Source: Torymus aiolomorphi
Taxonomy: Eukaryota > Arthropoda > Insecta > Hymenoptera > Torymidae
NCBI GenBank assembly: GCA_036365515.1
Contig: CM070876.1
Coordinates: 103,792,810-103,856,809 of the forward strand
Direction of reading: 5' to 3'
DNA length: 64,000 bases
Shown: positions 48,704 through 57,651 of the stretch, one piece after another
How positions within the stretch are numbered: the stretch's first letter is position 1
Layout: each line of letters starts with the position of its first letter
Notes under the pieces: model-generated
What the model was told of the DNA's origin: nothing
Seen by the model: only the letters and a program-made list of their open reading frames with translations
Database searches by the model: none
Made by a program: the position numbers and the translations under genes

Positions 48704-48981
48704 AGATGGAGCCTCCTTTTCCACTAGTGAAAAAGGTAGCTCAGTCTATAAAGCTTTGGCCGTGACCACCCAGCGGCAAGTGTCTGATGACGGCTACTAG
48801 ATCATCACTGATGAGTCCAATCTAGTAGCCTGGACGAAACACTTCTATTGATTTCTTTGACTACAATAAGATATTAACTTATTGTTTTTCGTAATTTTGA
48901 CAATTTTTTTCATTGGGCCTTTAATTAAAAAGGACACTCGCGAAAAACTTGCCCGTATTACCCATTAGCAGCATTACTTAC
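48704..48981 (+). mobile_element. SINE-like insertion carrying a hammerhead ribozyme
   Basis: A 278-bp segment flanked by a perfect 14-bp direct repeat ATAAATACAACAAT (48690-48703 and 48982-48995), a target duplication of the length produced by LINE-type retroposition. Near its left end is a hairpin (CCTTTTCCACTAGTG/AAAAAGG) followed by GGTAGCTCAGTCTATAAAGC (48735-48754), very close to a tRNA A-box region. A type III hammerhead follows at 48778-48844. No B box or poly-A tail is obvious. It lies in the 3' non-coding region of element 2, antisense to the element's genes. Confidence 0.65.
48778..48844 (+). ncRNA. Type III hammerhead ribozyme
   Basis: All parts are present in order. Stem III: AAGTG (48778-48782) with CACTT (48840-48844). 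Cleavage-site UC: 48783-48784, cut expected after C48784. Stem I: TGATGA (48785-48790) with TCATCA (48802-48807). Core CTGATGA: 48808-48814. Stem II: GTCC (48815-48818) with GGAC (48832-48835). Core GAAA: 48836-48839. The closing G10.1-C11.1 and A15.1-U16.1 pairs are canonical. Loops 1 and 2 contain GGCTACTAGA and TCTAGTAGCC, perfectly complementary over 10 bases, a strong candidate for the tertiary loop contact. The predicted activity is self-cleavage of plus-strand transcripts. Confidence 0.9.
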
Positions 48982-49340
48982 ATAAATACAACAATGTCTT
49001 TCATAAAATGTTATGAGAAATTTTTAAATAATTTCAATATGGTTCGTTTAAAATTGTGGTTCATTTCGTACAAGAATGTTTACAATTTCCCTGTATTGAA
49101 ATTTTTTTTTTCTCTATGCTAGTTGATACGTGGGTGTCAATAAATTTGCAATCACATAATTTTGTGGATCAATAAATTACTGATGAGAATATGAATATTA
49201 AATGTAATTTAGGGATACGTCACGGACGTAACACCTCCCCTTTTAGAACGGTGAATAATTCTTGCTACGTAGACTGACATTTAAGGGCTCTTTGTAATAA
49301 TAAAAAAAAATATATTTTATATTTCTATCGTTTGTATCAG

Positions 49341-51409
49341 TTAAATTCCGAAAAGTTCTCCTTCGGGTTTTTTCTGAGATGTGGATGTGGAATTTGTAGA
49401 GTTAGTTACAATGGGACGTGGTGGGAGGGATGGCAAGGGTCTTAGATTTACAACTCTTCTTGGTTTAAACTCTTGTAATTCGTGTTCTTCTATTTTTGTA
49501 GAATGGTTTTCTTTTAAATGCATAGATATGGTAGGTTTCGTTACTACTATTTCCTGAAGTTCGCTCGCCATATCTCTTCTATTTCTAAAATGTTGTCCTT
49601 CCGTATCATTTATCTTGTTCAACACTACTAATAAGTGTGTTACAGATGTGAATATTGATCCAAATAAATGTCTGGAACATCCGTATCGTTTTATATTTAT
49701 GGAGTGTATATCCTCTTATTATCAGATCTACTATCATCTTCGTTAACTGCATTATTATTAATGTCATAATGATTCCTGAGCTTATTGTTCCATATTCTTC
49801 ATATTTTTCTATTATTTTATTCCAAGTGCTTTCAGCAATACGAGTGAGTGTTTTTTCTATTAGAAAATTTCTCATCAAGTCATCTTTTGCAGAATTTGCA
49901 CTTTGTGTGAATTTTGCTATGGTATTTATGATGGATTTCTTTTCCATTCGAAAGAGTAATCTTTCCTCGAATTTTTCCAGATCTTGTTGTGTGTATATTC
50001 CACTTGTTGCTAAGGAATTCAGTTTTTCCGGTATCCAGTTTTTGATAATTTTTCTATATTTTCCTAGGCGTAGGCGTCAAACTTATCCAGTTATTGTCTA
50101 CCTTATAATAGGGTGGAATTATTGAATCACACTCGATCTGTGTTCCTGTTCTAATCAAAATATGTGTTTTCGGCGTCAGAAACGAAGTAGTGTTTCCTGA
50201 TATTACGGGAAGTTCCTCGTAACACTCCTTAGTATGGTGAATTTTTACGTTAATCGGGGTACATTTTATTATGTGTACCACCTCTCCTGCAAGTCTAGCA
50301 ATGTATCCTGGCTTCTGCATAACATTATAAGCAAATTCATCTGGGAAATTTGATGTAAGGGATAAGAAATTTTGGATTTCTTTTCTCTCTAACTCGCACA
50401 TTTTTGTTAAAATATTTAAATATAAACTTTTAAATTGCGCCCGAAAATGTTTTTCTACATGTACAAATTTCACATTTGTATACGCAAAAATATCTATATT
50501 AATTAGATCTCGCTGTTCACTCACATCATTATCGAATAAAATGTTTACATTACTTTTTTCGTAAATAAATAATTTAGGATGTTCTATTTTCGTTATAATT
50601 CTGTCGCAAAACTTAATATTTTCTACAGCGTTTAAAGAAAAAGATATATCATAAGTATTTATTGTATACATTAGTTCCTGATTTGGTGATAATGTTTTTG
50701 TTACGGTGCCTTTAAATAATATATCGTATTTGTTGTCAAAACAATTTTCGTTTGGAACATGCGACCAAAATGCATAACCGGCTTGCGCGTCTATGCAACG
50801 TTCGTCTGAGAATTTGCATGTTGTTCCCGAGTTTAAATGTAATTTATTATTGTTTAAGTTTACTTTTGCATATTCTTCCATGAGCGTAATTTTTATGAGG
50901 CCTTGAACAAGAACATTATCCCAACTTGCATAATCATCCGCGTAGGTGCCTCCTGAACAAGATTTCCCTTCGAGTTTTCCTGCTAGATCGATTCCTACTG
51001 TTTTAGTCTCATTTATTTTAATATTCGCTATTGTGTGAGAATTGTCATATTTAAATATTCCTGTATTATGAATAAATTTACACTGCTCCGCGCCAACGTC
51101 GTATAAATATTCTTGTAAACCGTTTTCAACTGGACCTAAATGACTGAACATTCCGCAGTGATATATTGTTCGTCTTATTTCTATTTTACATTGAATTACA
51201 TAACTTGTTTTGAATTCCGCTAATTGTAATAATTCTATGGTTGTATTAGATACTTGCAAATCTTCTTCATGGAAATCGCATTCCCCGGTATCCACTAAGG
51301 AGTATGTTTTTACTGCTGGATCAGCAGAGCCGCAGTTGAATCCAATTATGGCTTTATTATATTTGATGAAGGTTAAAATTATGAAAATTTTTAATAATAT
51401 TTTCTCCAT
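49341..51409 (-). pseudogene. env: Element 2 envelope, chuvirus-like glycoprotein, frameshifted
   Basis: The first frame (50054-51409, 451 residues) opens with a signal-peptide-like segment, then GFNCGSADP, VDTGECDF, VIQCKIEIRRTIYHCGMFSH and many regularly placed Cys. This Cys pattern, and especially the QCKIEI-to-HCGM block, is the hallmark of chuvirus/mononegavirus-type glycoproteins captured by arthropod retroelements, and is unlike baculovirus F. The reading shifts near 50060 into 49606-49947, which has the membrane anchor (SSGIIMTLIIMQLTKMIV), and again into 49341-49625, a tail with a PLPSLPPRP proline motif. It would mediate attachment and fusion. As present it is broken by two frame changes. 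Confidence 0.7.
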
Positions 51410-51412
51410 TTC

Positions 51413-52430
51413 CTAAAACAGAAAGTTGCCGTTAACAAGACTTAATTTATTTGAGTGTACAGTTTTTGCTTTTCCTTTATAATTAATAGTGATACTGTTA
51501 TTTTCATTTATTTTTAATATGTCAAAAGGGCCCTGGTAATGATCTTTTTCAAGTTTACCCGGTTTTGGCTCTTTAATTAACCATACTTTATCACCCTTAT
51601 CAAACTCTACTGGGTTTATAAATTTATCGTAATAATTTTTGGATTTTTCCTTTGAAACTATTAAATTTCCCCTTGCTATTTGAGCAATTTCTCTCATGTT
51701 TTTAATTAATTTTTCTAAGTATCCGTTATATGTAGGCAATAATTCTGATTTCTTAATTGGTTCGCTAGATGGAATTCTAACAGGAAAAGCAAAAACTATT
51801 TCGTACGGTGTAAATCTGTGGCTAGTGTGTACGCTCGTATTGTAATGAAATTGTGCGAATTCTAAAAATTCATCCTATTCGTATTTTTTTGTTGAAAAAT
51901 TTTTAAGATATTCACATAATGGGTGATGAGCTCTTTCTAGAGGCCCGTTAGATTGTGGGGAAAAAGCTGTTGTTTCGATCTTATCAAATTTAAATCTTTT
52001 TGCTATTTGTTTCATCATTTTGCTAGTAAAATTTGTTCCCCTGTCCGTTAATACTATTTTAGATGATCCAAAAATACATATGAATCTTTTTATAAAGGCA
52101 TCTGATACCGATTCTGCCGTTTGATCTTTTAAATATGTTAGAATTATGAATTTCGATAATTGATCCTGAATAGATAATATATATTTATTGTTATTTTTTG
52201 TAATATTAAATGGTCCTACTATATCCATAGCAATCTTGTCAAATGTTTTTATTGGTGTGTCTGTTATAATCATAGGTTTAGTTTTTTTTCCGTTTTAGTT
52301 TATTTCTTTGACAGTTATCGCAATTCTTTATTCTGTTTTGAATATCCGATTTTAAATTTTCCCAAAAATATTCTTCTTTAATTCTGTTATAAGTTCGATT
52401 TACACCGGAATGCCCTCCTATTGTAGAAGA
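51413..52430 (-). pseudogene. Element 2 integrase, one in-frame stop
   Basis: A CDNC pair (about 52305-52320) from the zinc finger is followed by the catalytic core (51875-52273) with Asp17 (MDIVGP), Asp77 (LTDRGTNF) and Glu113 (GPLERAH), again D-x35-E. An in-frame TAG (51875-51877) separates it from the C-terminal part (51413-51739), which has DKGDKVWLIKEPKPGKL and a QGPFDI beta-rich motif. A frame change lies near 52275-52290. It integrates the cDNA. The stop removes the C-terminal domain. Confidence 0.85.
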
Positions 52431-52860
52431 GAATTGAAAATTCTGTCTCTATCTGTATTTTGTACATAGTTGACGTTATTTGAACATATTATTATCTTTA
52501 TATTCGAGTCGTTAAAAATTTGTTTTAAAAGTTCTTCTATCTCTATCTGACTTATATTTAAAATTTCAATATTTTTTGATATACTAAAAATAGATATTTT
52601 TTTCCTAATTAATATTTCTTTTAATATTCTGAATAACTTTACTAAATTTTCCTTAACGATGTTTGATGTCATTGATATATCGAGACATAAAATAAATAAT
52701 TTCCTATTTCCAATATTCATAATATCAATTTCCCCATTTTTAGACTTGTATTTATTTTTAGATTTTTATTTTTTATTAATAAATCAGTATTTTCGTCTAG
52801 TGATTTATAATCTTGTGTTACTAAATGTACAATGTTGTCATTTCTGAATTGAATTGAATT
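52418..52860 (-). pseudogene. Element 2 extra pol domain between RNase H and integrase
   Basis: The segment IVHLVTQDYKSL (end of the 52717-53655 frame) continues in a shifted frame (52418-52720) with KLFILCLDISMT, KISIFSISKN and NIKIIICSNNV. Order and spacing match the domain in element 1 (33373-34257: VHFLSRDC, IFSLIIKDK, TSFRISRRGDF, KVVICF), so it is a conserved module of this retroelement group, not random linker. Function unknown; the fold may be macro-domain-like. Confidence 0.55.
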
Positions 52861-54936
52861 TTTTGAATATACTACATTGTCGCGTTTTTGTTTCTCAATT
52901 ATATTATTTGTAGTACTTCCGTCTCTTTTTCCATTATTTCTGGTATGTGTTTTATTCGGTTTCCTTGGTCTGCCTCGTTTTGTTTTCATTTCTATCCGAT
53001 TATCATTTAAAATCTTGATTTTTTCGTCATGATTCATTTGACTCGTTAATTCTATACTTTTATTTGATTCTCTTTTCTTTTGTGCTCTTGTAACTACAAA
53101 TATTTCTATCGGATTTCGCGATAATGCATCTGCATTTGCATTTTGTTTTCCTGGTTTGTAGATAACATCAAATTCATAATCTGATAATTTGAGTCTCCAT
53201 TTTTGCACTCTAGTATTATTGTCAGTTGATTTTAGCCATAAAAGTGGTTTATGATCCGTAACTATTGTGAACCTTGTTCCGTAAATATAGTTTCTAAACG
53301 TTTTTATTGCGAACATGGTAGCTAAAGCTTCCTTTTCGTATGTGTGATATTTCAGTTCCGCCTTATGTAAACTTCTTGATGCGTAAGCTACTGCCGGAAC
53401 TTTACCTATTTCACCTTGAGATAAAATTGCACCCAAAGCAAAATTCGAAGCATCGCTCGTGATAATGAATGGTTCGTCAAATCGCGGATACAGCAAAACT
53501 GAGGCTTTACAGAGTGTTTCTTTCACATCGTTGAAAGCCTTTTCTTGATCTATTCCCCAAATGAATTTCTCATTTTTTTCTAGCAAAATATTTAAAGGTT
53601 TAGTTATTTTTGCATAGTTTTTTATAAACCTTCTATAGTAGTTTGAGAGTCCCAAAAACTCTCGAATATTCTTAACATTTTTTGGTGTCGGGAAGTTTTT
53701 TACTGCTTCGCCCTTTTTTGGGTCGGGTTTGATACCATCTCTGCTTATAATATGTCCTAAATAACAAACTTCTTCCTTAAAAAATTCACATTTCTCGGGT
53801 TCTAATTTTAAATTTGCTTCTCGTAATTTTTACGCTACTGCGTTAAATCTTTCGTTTGCTTCTGTCACAGTTTTTCCAAAAATGATTATATCGTCGATAA
53901 ACACAAAGCATATTTTACCGATGAAATCGCCTAAAACCGTATTCAGAACTCTTTGAAATGTACGCGGTGAATTCCTCAATCCGAAAGGTAATACGTGAAA
54001 TTCAAAACGTCCTAAAGGATTTATGCTAAACGCTGTTTTATGTATATCATTTGGTTTCATAGGTACTTGGTGAAAACCCGATTTTAAATCTATGACATGA
54101 TAGAATTCAGTTTTTCCTAGTTGATCGAATATTTCTATAATATTTGGAAGTAAATATGGATCTGGAATTGTTTTTTCATTTAATTTCCTATAATCTATAA
54201 CTAAACGCCATCGTTTTTGTCCGTCTGTTAGCTGTTTTTTTGCTACAATCGATGCTGGAGCGTTAAAAGCACTTTTTGAGTTTCTTACTAGATTATTTGT
54301 TATTAATTTTTGAGTTTCCTCTATTGCTATTTCCTTTAATTTGTGTGGTAAAGGAAATTGTTTTACATATACGGGTTTGTCGTCTGTTAAATTTATTTCA
54401 TGTTGTTCCACATTACATGATCCTAAACTCTCTCCCTCTAGCTAAAATATATCCTTATTTTTCAATACTAGATCCTTAATCATTGTTTTACTATTTTCAG
54501 GCAAGCTTTCGTAACATATTTTTTCTAATAATCTTTCTTTTCTATTATATTCTTTAAAATCTTGTACTGACTCATTTTTTCCTATAAAATTTATTGACCC
54601 CAAATTTAAAATTTCATTTTCATCTATGTTAAAGTCTTCTGTTATCTGAAAACCTTCAGGTAAATTGTCTATTTCATAAGATATAAAGCTATATTCTTTT
54701 TCATTTCCATACAGTTTATTATAATCTTCTAAATCTACTTCAATCTTTTTATTCATTATTGTCAAAAATTGGTTATAATCTGTTGATTCGATTTCCTCAA
54801 AATCGATTGCTTGGTTATTATTTTCAAAAGCAATATTAATATTATTTATTAATGACTTAATATTATTTTCGTCATTTTCCAAAATTTCTTCATAATGTAA
54901 ATCACTTATATTTTCTGGTAGAATTTCATTTAACAT
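52717..54936 (-). pseudogene. Element 2 reverse transcriptase and RNase H, two in-frame stops
   Basis: One register from 54936 to 52717. The N-terminal acidic region (54442-54936) ends at TAG 54442-54444. RT (53830-54411) has RLVIDYRKLNEKT, VIDLKSGFHQV, LPFGLRNSPRTFQRV and the catalytic FIDD, and ends at TAA 53830-53832. The same frame continues with the thumb/connection (LGLSNYYRRFIKNY) and RNase H ([47 protein letters not shown]). An AT-hook RGRPRKP follows near 52970. Apart from the two stops and the start boundary, the enzyme core is well preserved. Confidence 0.9.
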
Positions 54937-55664
54937 TTTTTTTGGAAATCCTTTCCTTCTGCCTCTAATTTTGGAATCGTATTTACAATTTTCATAACGT
55001 CATCATATAATGTTATTTCTGAATTTATATTTACTTCATTTTTATTGATTAACTCAGGTTCATAAGATATTAAACAAGATGATTTCTCCATTTCATCCTC
55101 AATTTGAAAATTTTCAGTTTTTTCGTTTATTTGTATTACTTGTTCACAATCCCTATGAATTACAGGTGTTGAATTTTGTTTTTCATTCGTATTTTCTAAC
55201 ATTTTCTTTAAAACTTCCTTCTGTTCTATTGTTATTGTTGATTTTAATTCTTTATCCGTTTTTTGTGGCTTTTCAGTTACTGTATTAAGATTATGATTTA
55301 ATTTATGGGTTGCTTTCAGTTTGATCTTACTATGATTTATTTGTAAATAGCCCTCGTCTAGTCTTAATTTTTGTTCAGTAAGAATTTGGATTCCTAAAAT
55401 TCCGTCGTAAGGTAGACAAAAATTTTGTGGTGCGACATGAAAATCAATATTTAATCCATTAATGTTTATTTTTATTTCTCCTAATGTTTCGATCGTCCTA
55501 TCTGTGATACCCGATAAATGAATTTTCTTGCTTCCTAAAATTATATTAGAAGGTATCTGATTTCTTTTTATAATATTTAATTGAGCTCCACTATCTACAA
55601 GTAAATTACACACTTTACTTGTGTATGGATTCTCTATTTCAATATACTGCAACGAGTTTTCCAA
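54930..55664 (-). CDS. Element 2 protease
   Basis: A frame of about 244 residues. KVCNLLVDSGAQLNIIKR contains the retropepsin D-S-G active site, followed by IHLSGITDRTIETLG and LPYDGILGIQIL, the other conserved blocks of the fold. A long Lys/Glu-rich spacer follows. It ends just after CAA AAA AAA, and the next frame (RT side) is in the -1 register starting on the same A8 run, so either a programmed -1 frameshift or a one-base change joins them. It cleaves Gag-Pol. Confidence 0.8.
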   Translation of the reverse strand: MENSLQYIEIENPYTSKVCNLLVDSGAQLNIIKRNQIPSNIILGSKKIHLSGITDRTIETLGEIKININGLNIDFHVAPQNFCLPYDGILGIQILTEQKLRLDEGYLQINHSKIKLKATHKLNHNLNTVTEKPQKTDKELKSTITIEQKEVLKKMLENTNEKQNSTPVIHRDCEQVIQINEKTENFQIEDEMEKSSCLISYEPELINKNEVNINSEITLYDDVMKIVNTIPKLEAEGKDFQKKC

Positions 55665-55996
55665 TTTTGGAAAATATATTACAATTTTTGTCGCTGTTAT
55701 CTTTCCCTGTGTTTGCTCCTTTTCAACGTTATTTATCTCAGATTCATCAGGATCAAATAAATCTATTTCAATGGCATCTGTATTTCCAGCTTTATTAAGT
55801 GTTTGATTATCTGTAATATTTTGAGTTGCATTACTTAAATTCTTTGAGACTAATAAATCGATGTCCGTAACCGTCCTATCATTGCTATTTATGTTTATCA
55901 GTTTATCCTCATTAACTGTATTTATTTTAATACCTGCGCTATTTTCGAGTGGTTTTTTATTAACCCTTCTAGTCCACTCATTTCCAGAAGAATTTA
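55665..55996 (-). other. Element 2 gag-protease linker
   Basis: Low-complexity, Asn/Asp/Ile-rich coding-like sequence between the last zinc knuckle and the protease, broken by frame changes. No domain recognised. Confidence 0.4.
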
Positions 55997-56396
55997 TTAG
56001 TTTTCCGAATTTTTTTGTTCATAGTTTGGTTTTTTGAAACATTCCTCTAAAGAATGCGTTCTGCTTTTGCAAATATTGCAAAACCTTTCTATCCTACTTT
56101 CTATATCTCTTAATATAAAGCAGTTTTCCATTGTATGACCCTTTCTTTTACAGTACGCACAGGTTGGTATCATCTCTGTTTTCTGTAATTTCCTGCAATT
56201 TACTATCTCATGTCCTGACATTTTGCAAAATTGACAGTATTGTTTTTTCCGTTTCGTGTATTTATTTGTTCGTTAAAATTCTTATTTCTTGGGTGATAAT
56301 TTTGCTGTTCGGTTTTATTGAATTCGTTTGTATTTCTTGAATTGCTTTGTGTATGATACGTGTATTTATTCTCTAAGTTTCTATAGTTTGGGTTAA
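55997..56396 (-). pseudogene. Element 2 Gag C-terminal zinc knuckles, distal part
   Basis: Asn/Gln-rich start (56203-56409), then three CCHC-type knuckles: KMSGHEIVNC with a CQFC pair just upstream in the other frame, CAYCKRKGHTMENC and CNICKSRTHSLEEC. A frame change near 56225 splits the first. This continues the knuckle series at 57085-57651, from which it is separated by the MITE. Nucleic-acid chaperone or RNA packaging role expected. Confidence 0.7.
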
Positions 56397-57073
56397 GGGG
56401 GCTAGACACCTTTTTTCTCTGAAATAAGAAGTCACATTTTAATACATAAATGTAAACTAATTATTTCATACTTTTTACATATAAAAGTGGGTATATTTAC
56501 GTTACCGTAAAACTTTCTCCGATGGGCCTTTTATATGGTCCAGAACCATAGTCATCGATGAAACAAGTTTTTTCACTATCCGTAAGCTTTGAAATTTTCC
56601 TGTGGATGGATTGACTCCAGATTTGAAGTAAATTACTCCTGAATAGTATAATTCTCATATGAGTGTAGGGATTTTTGATCTAATGAGAAAAAAAAATTGT
56701 GCTGTTTTTCAAGAGTTTTTTTTTTAATTTTTTAAAATTTTTTATATTTTTTCATAATTTTTCTGATGTAAAAATTTTTTCCGACATTTAATCCTAAATC
56801 CCTACACTCATATGAGAATTATACTATTCAGGAGTAATTTACTTCAAATCTGGAGTCAATCCATCCACAGGAAAATTTCAAAGCTTACGGATAGTGAAAA
56901 AACTTGTTTCATCGATGACTATGGTTCTGGACCATATAAAAGGCCCATCGGAGAAAGTTTTAAGGTAAGGTAAATATACCCACTTTTATATGTAAAAAGT
57001 ATGAAATAATTAGTTTACATTTATGTATTAAAATGTGGCTTCTTATCTCAGAGAAAAAAGGTGTCTAGCCCCC
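56397..57073. mobile_element. 677-bp near-palindromic TTAA MITE
   Basis: Flanked by TTAA (56393-56396 and 57074-57077). The ends are GGGGGCTAGACACC and its complement, and the arms of about 280 bp are nearly perfect reverse complements around an AT-rich centre (about 56680-56800). It interrupts the Gag frame of element 2, so it arrived after or during decay of this copy. No transposase; piggyBac-type TTAA targeting. Confidence 0.9.
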
Positions 57074-57084
57074 TTAATATTTGG

Positions 57085-57651
57085 TTAATTGGTATTCGTT
57101 TTTGAATTTGTGTTCCGATCTGGGCAATATGCTGCTGTATGCGTGATCGCCTCGCAAATTCGGCAAGTTATTTTATTTCCAAATGGATGTTGCCTTCCTT
57201 GCATAGTCATAACTCCTGCCGTCTGGCAATCCGAAGTGTCGTGTCCTTCTAGCGCACAGATCGTACACCAAATCATTTTCCTTGTTACTTGACAATACTT
57301 CATTATGTGTCCGGGTTTATTGCACCTTTGACATACTGCCGAGGGGCAGTTCTTCATTGTGTGGCTCGCGTTACCACAGTATTCGCAAAGCTCGGTGACG
57401 CTGGCACTTTTTTCACACACATTCGGACCGTGACCTCTTTCCTTGCATTTCCAGCAGAGTTCAAATTTTTTTATTAGTGGGCAACTTGTAACTGTGTGAC
57501 CCATTTCTTGGCAATATTGACAATATCTTCCTTTTAAGTGTTTTAATTTACAAGTATCTATCGAATGTCCCCTTGAACTGCAAAATTTACAAATTAATTC
57601 CATTTTCTCTTTTGCGACATTGCAGAAATATGATAGATACACATGATGCAT
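57085..57651 (-). CDS. gag: Element 2 Gag zinc-knuckle region, seven CCHC motifs
   Basis: A 188-residue frame with seven successive CCHC knuckles: CKFCSSRGHSIDTC, CQYCQEMGHTVTSC, CWKCKERGHGPNVC, CEYCGNASHTMKNC, CQRCNKPGHIMKYC, CTICALEGHDTSDC and CRICEAITHTAAYC. Retroviral nucleocapsids normally have one or two. With one upstream (end of 57587-58471) and three downstream, this Gag had about eleven. Such domains bind element RNA during packaging. The frame ends just before the MITE. Confidence 0.88.
   Translation of the reverse strand: MHHVYLSYFCNVAKEKMELICKFCSSRGHSIDTCKLKHLKGRYCQYCQEMGHTVTSCPLIKKFELCWKCKERGHGPNVCEKSASVTELCEYCGNASHTMKNCPSAVCQRCNKPGHIMKYCQVTRKMIWCTICALEGHDTSDCQTAGVMTMQGRQHPFGNKITCRICEAITHTAAYCPDRNTNSKTNTN

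Larger units (their letters stand above)
48049..49234 (-). repeat. Tandem PPT/U3-like junction blocks
   Basis: The junction ACGTAACA followed by a C-rich tract and CTTAGA occurs three times: at 48041-48062 (true LTR end), 48564-48585 and 49227-49246. After the first two, TGTTGAATRTCGTAGAGA-TTCAACAA-like sequence repeats as well. On the minus strand these are three successive polypurine tracts, each followed by a U3-like start. The block at 48049-48571 keeps diverged LTR words (CCGTACAGTTAAAAGTGCAT). This looks like old tandem duplication of the 3' end. Confidence 0.65.
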
